From JAGNKE01 sp964583335 (lineage in GTDB: Bacteria; Pseudomonadota; Alphaproteobacteria; Micavibrionales; Micavibrionaceae): 64,000 nt of DNA. The stretch lies in contig CAZOVG010000003.1 in assembly GCA_964583335.1 (NCBI GenBank), positions 186,001-250,000 of the forward strand, in the 5' to 3' direction. The translations under genes were made by a program, and so were the position numbers. The notes beneath the pieces are model-generated. The model was not told where the DNA came from. It searched no databases and was given only the letters and a program-made list of their open reading frames with translations. Every line of letters begins with the position of its first letter. Position 1 is the stretch's first letter. Shown piece after piece: positions 59,222 to 64,000 of the stretch.

Positions 59222-60493
59222 ATGCACAGGAAATATACCCCCCTCTCGAAGAACGCCGGATCGGGCTTTATGCTCTTCGCGTTCATGGTATGCGTCTCCT
59301 TGTTCCTGCAGGGTTGCGGCGGCAGCGGCAGAACCCCCTACAAACAGGCCGGCGTGGCCCCGGCGCAGGCCGACCCCAACGCCCTCAGCGCAGCGGATGA
59401 TGTCCCTGTTCCGGCGGACGGCAATCAGGTCCGCGTGGCCATCCTCCTCCCGCTCTCGGGCAAAAACGCCGCGATGGGCGAGGCCCTTCTCAAATCCGCT
59501 CAAATGGCGCTTTTCGACCTTGGTCACGAGAATTTTGAGCTGATTCCCAAAGATACCGGCGACACCGAACAGGGCGGCAAGCTGGCCGCGCAACAGGCGC
59601 TTCAGGACGGCGCGCAACTCGTCCTCGGCCCCGTGTTCGCCGATTCTGTGCGCGGCGCGCAATCCGTCCTTGCGGGAAGCAACGTCAACATGATCGCCTT
59701 CTCTACCGACTGGACCTTGGCACGTGATAAAACCTACCTGATCGGCTTCCTGCCCTTCGATCAGGTTTCTCGCGTGGTGAAATACGCAAGAACCCAGGGC
59801 CTCACCCGCTTCGGCGTCCTCAGCCCCGACGACAGCTACGGCAACGCGGTGGTCAGCGCCTACGGCCAGGCTGAACGCGCGGCGGGCATATCGGGAACCC
59901 GCACGATGCGCTTCTCGCCGCAAGCTGCCGACCTTTCCCTGCTGGTTCGCAATTTCACCGATTACGACAAGCGCCAATCTATGGGCAACGCGCTCGGCGC
60001 ACCCTTCGACGCCGTGCTGATCCCCGCCGGAGGCAACCTCGCCCGCTCCATCGGCCGCTCACTGAACAGTTATGGCTTGCCGCCCGCGCAGGTCCGCCGC
60101 CTCGGCACCGGCCTGATGGATGACACGCAACTCGCAAGCGACGCCTCGCTCGCCGGCGCATGGTTCGCGGCCCCGCCGCCCAAATCGCGCTCCGACTTCG
60201 AAAACCGCTACCGCCGTTATTACGGCGCGACACCCCCGCGCATCGCCTCTCTGGCTTATGACGCCACAGCGCTCGCCGCGACGCTCTCGCGCATGAGTCT
60301 CCAGAAAAACGGAACGGTCGATTTCACCCGCAGCGCTCTGATGAACCCCAACGGCTTCGCGGGCGTAGACGGCATCTTCCGCTTCCGCAACGACGGCGTG
60401 GCTGAACGCGGCCTGTCGATTCTCGAATACCGCAACGGCCGGATCGTCGAAATCGACCCCGCCCCGCGCACATTCCAGAGCGGAACACACTGA
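59222..60493 (+). CDS. lpoA: LpoA-like penicillin-binding protein activator (lipoprotein)
   Basis: LpoA-type lipoproteins stimulate class A penicillin-binding proteins from the outer membrane. The lipobox is LFLQGCGGS after a hydrophobic leader. The rest is a periplasmic-binding-protein-like fold: RVAILLPLSGKNAAMGEALLKSAQMALFDL, AAQQALQDGAQLVLGPVFADSV, then VRRLGTGLMDDTQLASDASLAGAWF and IASLAYDATALAATL. At 423 residues it has only this domain and lacks the TPR half of enterobacterial LpoA. It is divergent from rsmI across 97 bases, as in many proteobacteria. Confidence 0.85.
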   Translation: MHRKYTPLSKNAGSGFMLFAFMVCVSLFLQGCGGSGRTPYKQAGVAPAQADPNALSAADDVPVPADGNQVRVAILLPLSGKNAAMGEALLKSAQMALFDLGHENFELIPKDTGDTEQGGKLAAQQALQDGAQLVLGPVFADSVRGAQSVLAGSNVNMIAFSTDWTLARDKTYLIGFLPFDQVSRVVKYARTQGLTRFGVLSPDDSYGNAVVSAYGQAERAAGISGTRTMRFSPQAADLSLLVRNFTDYDKRQSMGNALGAPFDAVLIPAGGNLARSIGRSLNSYGLPPAQVRRLGTGLMDDTQLASDASLAGAWFAAPPPKSRSDFENRYRRYYGATPPRIASLAYDATALAATLSRMSLQKNGTVDFTRSALMNPNGFAGVDGIFRFRNDGVAERGLSILEYRNGRIVEIDPAPRTFQSGTH

Positions 60494-60740
60494 CACACAA
60501 AATCACCCACACCCTGTTGGCAATCATAAAAAGTGCATCTGGTTCAGTAGCATGCACGGCCAAGCTTTGTTGATATCTGACCGGATGAATAAAAGCATCA
60601 GGCCGTTGTGAAATTTTTTGCACTTCCGCTCTTGCGCGTTTGCGAAGAATCGGACAATCTTATAGTCCTATACGCAACGATAAGTTTTCATTATCAAAGG
60701 GCAAAGGCCCGTCCGGGCCGCATGTCGTGTGGAGGATCAA

Positions 60741-61328
60741 ATGGAAAATTCTGGTACGGCGCGTAAGGGACGCCCGCGCAGCGAGAAATCACGCAAGGCT
60801 ATCCTGAACGCTACAAACAAGCTCCTGCTGCAAACAAGCGTGCAGGAACTCAGCATCGAGGCCATCGCCAAAAAGGCCAAGGTCGGCAAAACCACGATTT
60901 ATCGCTGGTGGCCGAACAAAACCGCCGTGGTCATGGACGCGCTCGCCAGCCAGCCGGGCATGCAAACGCCCCTTCCGACGGCCAGCAGCCACGCCGAGGC
61001 GATCGTCATGCAGCTCGACAAGCTTATCCGCATGCTCGACAGCCACAACGGCCAGACCATCGCCCAGCTCTTCAGCGAGGCGCAAGCCGACGAGCAATCT
61101 CAGAAAATTTTCAAGGACAACCTGCTTGAACCCCTGATGGACGCGATCAAGTACAGCCTTCAGGAAGGCCGTCGAAACGGCGAGTTCCGCGAGGACATCA
61201 ACGACGCGATGGCGGTGGACATGCTCTGTGGCCCGATCTTCTTCCGCCTCATGGCGCACCCGAAGGATTTGGACGACGCGTTCCGCAGCATATACCCCGG
61301 CGAAGCAATTCAAGCCGTCCTGCGCTAA
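60741..61328 (+). CDS. TetR-family transcriptional regulator
   Basis: The N-terminal DNA-binding domain is typical: GRPRSEKSRKAILNATNKLLL, then LSIEAIAKKAKVGKTTIYRWWPNK. The C-terminal part (about 75-195) is the variable ligand domain with no recognised specificity. The ATG at 60741 has GGAGG exactly five bases upstream; a GTG four codons earlier overlaps this site. About 195 residues. The 250 bases upstream contain short inverted repeats (for instance GGCCC-gtcc-GGGCC near 60710) that could be its operator. Targets are not obvious among the neighbours. Confidence 0.88.
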   Translation: MENSGTARKGRPRSEKSRKAILNATNKLLLQTSVQELSIEAIAKKAKVGKTTIYRWWPNKTAVVMDALASQPGMQTPLPTASSHAEAIVMQLDKLIRMLDSHNGQTIAQLFSEAQADEQSQKIFKDNLLEPLMDAIKYSLQEGRRNGEFREDINDAMAVDMLCGPIFFRLMAHPKDLDDAFRSIYPGEAIQAVLR

Positions 61329-61454
61329 ACTTTTAAAAACAATCATAAAACATACCCCCCTCCGGCGCGCCCTCCACGCGCCGGATTCTACATATTTGTG
61401 CTCCCGCAAAAATCTTGCTAGCCTTATGACAAAATTAAAAGGCATGAGGACGAG

Positions 61455-61949
61455 ATGGCCGAATATGAAAGAGACAGCCAGAGGGGTGGCTTCAACGATG
61501 CCGCAGGAATTGTCCGCCTGCTCGCCTACCCCGGCAGCCTTTACGAAACCGACAACGGCCCGATTCAGGTCTTTCAGACCCTGACATTACAATCCCAAAT
61601 CGATCAGGATATGGGCATAGAGCCGCCCCCCGTAGGGTTTAATATGAGCTTCACAACCGAACAGCTCCAAGACCTCCAGCGCCTCGATAACTCCGGCCGC
61701 TCGGGCGTGGGTACGGACGTTCTCGGCCAGAATGCGCAAATCCTGCGCAATGATGAGCATGGTATAACCCTCAGCACGCTGCACCGTTTACCGACAGGCG
61801 GCCTTCTTGCGGCGGAAATCACCTTCCTCAGCGAGGATATCAGCGAGCGGCTGACCTATATGGATACCCTCAGCAATCCCCCGCCCGTATTGGAACGCGG
61901 ACCGTATGTTGAGGAACCTCTGCCTCTGCCGCCGCCGATGAGAATTTAA
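61455..61949 (+). CDS. Unknown protein, 164 aa
   Basis: I do not recognise this protein. It is acidic and soluble with no signal peptide. Features seen: ITLSTLHRLPTGGLLAAEI in the middle and a Pro-rich C-terminus (PPPVLERGPYVEEPLPLPPP). ATG with GAGGACGAG upstream. It lies 127 bases after the TetR gene and 169 bases before the first of two tandem paralogues, all on the plus strand. The relation to either is unproven. Confidence 0.6.
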   Translation: MAEYERDSQRGGFNDAAGIVRLLAYPGSLYETDNGPIQVFQTLTLQSQIDQDMGIEPPPVGFNMSFTTEQLQDLQRLDNSGRSGVGTDVLGQNAQILRNDEHGITLSTLHRLPTGGLLAAEITFLSEDISERLTYMDTLSNPPPVLERGPYVEEPLPLPPPMRI

Positions 61950-62118
61950 GCGCTGGGCCGTAACCAACCCATAAGATCCCCCGGGCTGTAACACCTCGTT
62001 ATAAAAGGGAAAAACCCTTAAAAAACGCCGTCCGGGACAAAAACATTTACATAAATTATTGAATTCATTAAAATAAACGAAAAAAACACATACCAGTACA
62101 ATACTGGCGGGTTAGATA

Positions 62119-63468
62119 ATGGCGGACGAAGATCAACAGCAGGGCCAGACGGTCGCCGCTCCCACGGAGCGGCTGGTCGATATTTTGGCCCAGATGCGCG
62201 AGGCCCGCCGGGCTTATGACGCGTCCGAACTCGGCGTAGACGACTATTTCAAGCGCATTATCGAACTCGACCAAAAACTCACCCTGCGGCTGGCCGACAA
62301 TTTCAACCTCCGCTCGGGCATCCGCACCGCCCTGCCCGAAAGCCAGCGCACCGAGGAATTCCGCCAGAGCCTGACCCGCCCGCTCACCCGCCGCCTCCCT
62401 GCCGAGGACGCGGAACAGACCTTCATCGACCGTATCCGCAGGGGTTCCGATGCCCCGCCCGGCTTCTTCAAAGAGGAAAACGAGGCCGCCAGCAGCCGGG
62501 CGATCCTCCAGCGCTATCTCGAAGGACACCCCCAGCTTTCCGGCCTGACCTACGAAGACGCGGTGGCGATCGTAGGCGACTCCATGCCCGAAGAGGAATT
62601 CGAACGCAAATACGGCCAAATCGAGTTCACCATTTTGGGAACGGCCATTGTGGCCGTGCTTCAAACGAATAAAGACCGCCTCACGTCCGAACATCCCGAC
62701 ATCCAGTCCGAGTTGACCGAAGAAACCGTGGATGAGTTTACGCAAAATCTTATGACCAGCGTGACCGAAGACAGCGAGTTTCTGGCATGGGAAGAACAAA
62801 AAAGAGCGCAGATTTTAAACGCCATCACCCGCGACCGTGACCTGATGCGTGATATCGCTGCGCTCAAACCCCTGCTGGAATGCACTGACGAACGGGATTT
62901 CCTTCGCCAGCACCGCCTGCGCGAAAGCATCGCAGAGGATATGGCGTCAATCTACCGCCGGGTCTATGACGTGCGCGGGCTCAACGGCCGAAGCGTGATC
63001 ACCACCTATGCCCCGATTGAACGAACCAGCGATGACAGAACCATCGGCGCGGCGGGCGGCGTTCCCGGCATCCGGCGCGACGATTACGCGATCATCCGCA
63101 ACACCCTCTACCGCGAATTGCTCGAAGACCCGGTCATCAGCGGCGACCGCGACGTGACCTCCGACTACCTTCAAACCATAATGGAGGAACTCCGTCACAG
63201 CGTCGATCTGCACTACACCGACCGCCTGGTGGACGACCGCATCCCCGAAGATCACCCGACCTTCCGCCACACCAACCTGATCCTGCTCAACAGGGTCTAC
63301 TACGCGGAAGAGGGCGAGGCCTATAGCCAGCAATATGTCGAGAGAACCGCCAAGGAAAGCGCGCGCCTCATCGCGGAGGACGTAATAGACGCACTCCCCC
63401 AACCCGCAGCCACGCCGCAGCCCGGCCCGGCAACCCCCGATCCTGTCACACCGCGCGGACGGCCCTGA
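62119..63468 (+). CDS. Unknown protein, 449 aa, tandem paralogue of the next gene
   Basis: No known domain is recognised. The N-terminal section LVDILAQMREARRAYDASEL, ELDQKLTLRLADNFNL, and a middle section PPGFFKEENEAASSRAIL, GHPQLSGLTYEDAVAIV match the next gene's product position for position. The rest (about 230-430) is helical and charged, and the C-terminus is Pro-rich (PQPAATPQPGPATPDPVTP). There is no signal peptide or membrane helix. Its composition is similar to its neighbours. It is separated by eight bases from the next gene, so they are co-transcribed. Confidence 0.72.
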   Translation: MADEDQQQGQTVAAPTERLVDILAQMREARRAYDASELGVDDYFKRIIELDQKLTLRLADNFNLRSGIRTALPESQRTEEFRQSLTRPLTRRLPAEDAEQTFIDRIRRGSDAPPGFFKEENEAASSRAILQRYLEGHPQLSGLTYEDAVAIVGDSMPEEEFERKYGQIEFTILGTAIVAVLQTNKDRLTSEHPDIQSELTEETVDEFTQNLMTSVTEDSEFLAWEEQKRAQILNAITRDRDLMRDIAALKPLLECTDERDFLRQHRLRESIAEDMASIYRRVYDVRGLNGRSVITTYAPIERTSDDRTIGAAGGVPGIRRDDYAIIRNTLYRELLEDPVISGDRDVTSDYLQTIMEELRHSVDLHYTDRLVDDRIPEDHPTFRHTNLILLNRVYYAEEGEAYSQQYVERTAKESARLIAEDVIDALPQPAATPQPGPATPDPVTPRGRP

Positions 63469-63476
63469 GGAACACG

Positions 63477-64000
63477 ATGACGGAACCGACGGACACCGCT
63501 GCCATCGAACGCCCCGCCCCGGCCAAGCTTGAGGACGTCCTCGCCGGCATGCGCACGGCCCGCACCGCGTTCCAAGCCGGGACCCTCTCCGAGGCCGATT
63601 ACGTGGACCGCATCCTGCAGCTCGACCGCAGCCTGACAACCCGCCTCGCCGGACAATTCAACGCGCAATCCGGCTTCGCCGCTCTCGAACGCGAATTCGT
63701 CGCAGCGCTGGAGGCCCGCTCGAACGCCGCCCCCGGCTTCTATGCGCCCGAAAACGAAATCCAGAGCCGCCGCCAAATTCTCGGCCGCCTGATCGAAAAC
63801 CACCCGCAACTCGCCGGAATGACCGTCGCCGACGCCGCAAGCATCGTAGACAGAACCTCGAAAGGCGAAGAGATCGAGTGGAAATATGGAAACGCCGACG
63901 CCCTCGTCGTCCTCTCGGCGGCCATGACAATGGTGAACCTGAACCGCGAGCAGGTCACCCGCCTCAACCCAAGTCTCAGCCGCGCCCTTGATAATTCCGC
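63477..64000 (+). CDS. Unknown protein, tandem paralogue of the previous gene, 3' end outside the window
   Basis: The first 174 residues are visible, opening MTEPTDTAAIERPAPAKLED. Matching positions with the 449-residue neighbour include VLAGMRTARTAF against ILAQMREARRAY, DYVDRILQLDRSLTTRLAGQFN against DYFKRIIELDQKLTLRLADNFN, PGFYAPENE against PGFFKEENE, and NHPQLAGMTVADAASIV against GHPQLSGLTYEDAVAIV. The ATG lies eight bases after the previous stop. The gene is a clear duplicate that has diverged; further copies may lie downstream. Confidence 0.7.
   Translation, partial: MTEPTDTAAIERPAPAKLEDVLAGMRTARTAFQAGTLSEADYVDRILQLDRSLTTRLAGQFNAQSGFAALEREFVAALEARSNAAPGFYAPENEIQSRRQILGRLIENHPQLAGMTVADAASIVDRTSKGEEIEWKYGNADALVVLSAAMTMVNLNREQVTRLNPSLSRALDNS

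Overview
The window looks like chromosomal DNA of an alphaproteobacterium. It is GC-rich (estimated by eye, not computed). Supporting signs are a complete Tad/Cpa (Flp) pilus locus, the pal-cpoB-tilS-ftsH-glmM neighbourhood, an rsmI-yraN-BON cluster, a Sua5-type TsaC, and a TTAA-N7-TTAA box of the CtrA type in front of the Flp pilin gene. The genus cannot be fixed from this alone. I saw no tRNA, rRNA, CRISPR array, insertion sequence or prophage.

Layout. 0-4 kb: a truncated citrulline-hydrolase-like gene, a small unknown, rlmJ, and an SGNH hydrolase paired with an unknown membrane protein. 4-7 kb: a gmd-fcl-manC cassette that makes GDP-L-fucose. 7-12.7 kb: unknown membrane proteins, a fatty acid hydroxylase/sterol desaturase-type enzyme, Sua5/TsaC and anmK. 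12.8-22.3 kb: tyrS, an EamA transporter, a giant AsmA-like protein, bcp, and a NMN-adenylyltransferase/SDR fusion with two small partners. 22.3-28 kb: a lipid-flavoured block with a membrane-anchored Pcm, DUF4166, an ArsR regulator, PlsC, CdsA, a CDP-alcohol phosphatidyltransferase and a saccharopine-dehydrogenase-like reductase.

28-46 kb is the Tad pilus region. It holds a stand-alone secretin-N-like protein, tadD, tadC, tadB, tadA, cpaE, cpaD, cpaC, cpaB, a prepilin peptidase and the 59-residue Flp pilin. A vWA TadG and two TadE-like pseudopilins follow, then a predicted membrane-tethered pseudokinase with a small membrane partner. A persulfide-sensing module (SqrR/BigR-like regulator, YgaP-like rhodanese, AhpD-like protein) sits inside this region between tadD and tadC. 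Clear hairpin terminators separate the blocks: tadD, cpaBCD, flp, tadG and the pseudokinase pair each have one.

46-60.5 kb is housekeeping: purA, hisZ, glmM, an N-formylglutamate amidohydrolase, ftsH, tilS, cpoB, pal, a SirB1-type protein, a double-BON lipoprotein, yraN, rsmI and a divergent LpoA-like lipoprotein. 60.7-64 kb has a TetR regulator and three unknown genes; the last two are tandem paralogues and the final one runs off the window.

The most unusual items are the pseudokinase pair at the edge of the Tad locus, the NMNAT-SDR fusion, the sulfur module embedded in the Tad region, and the tandem unknown paralogues at the right end.
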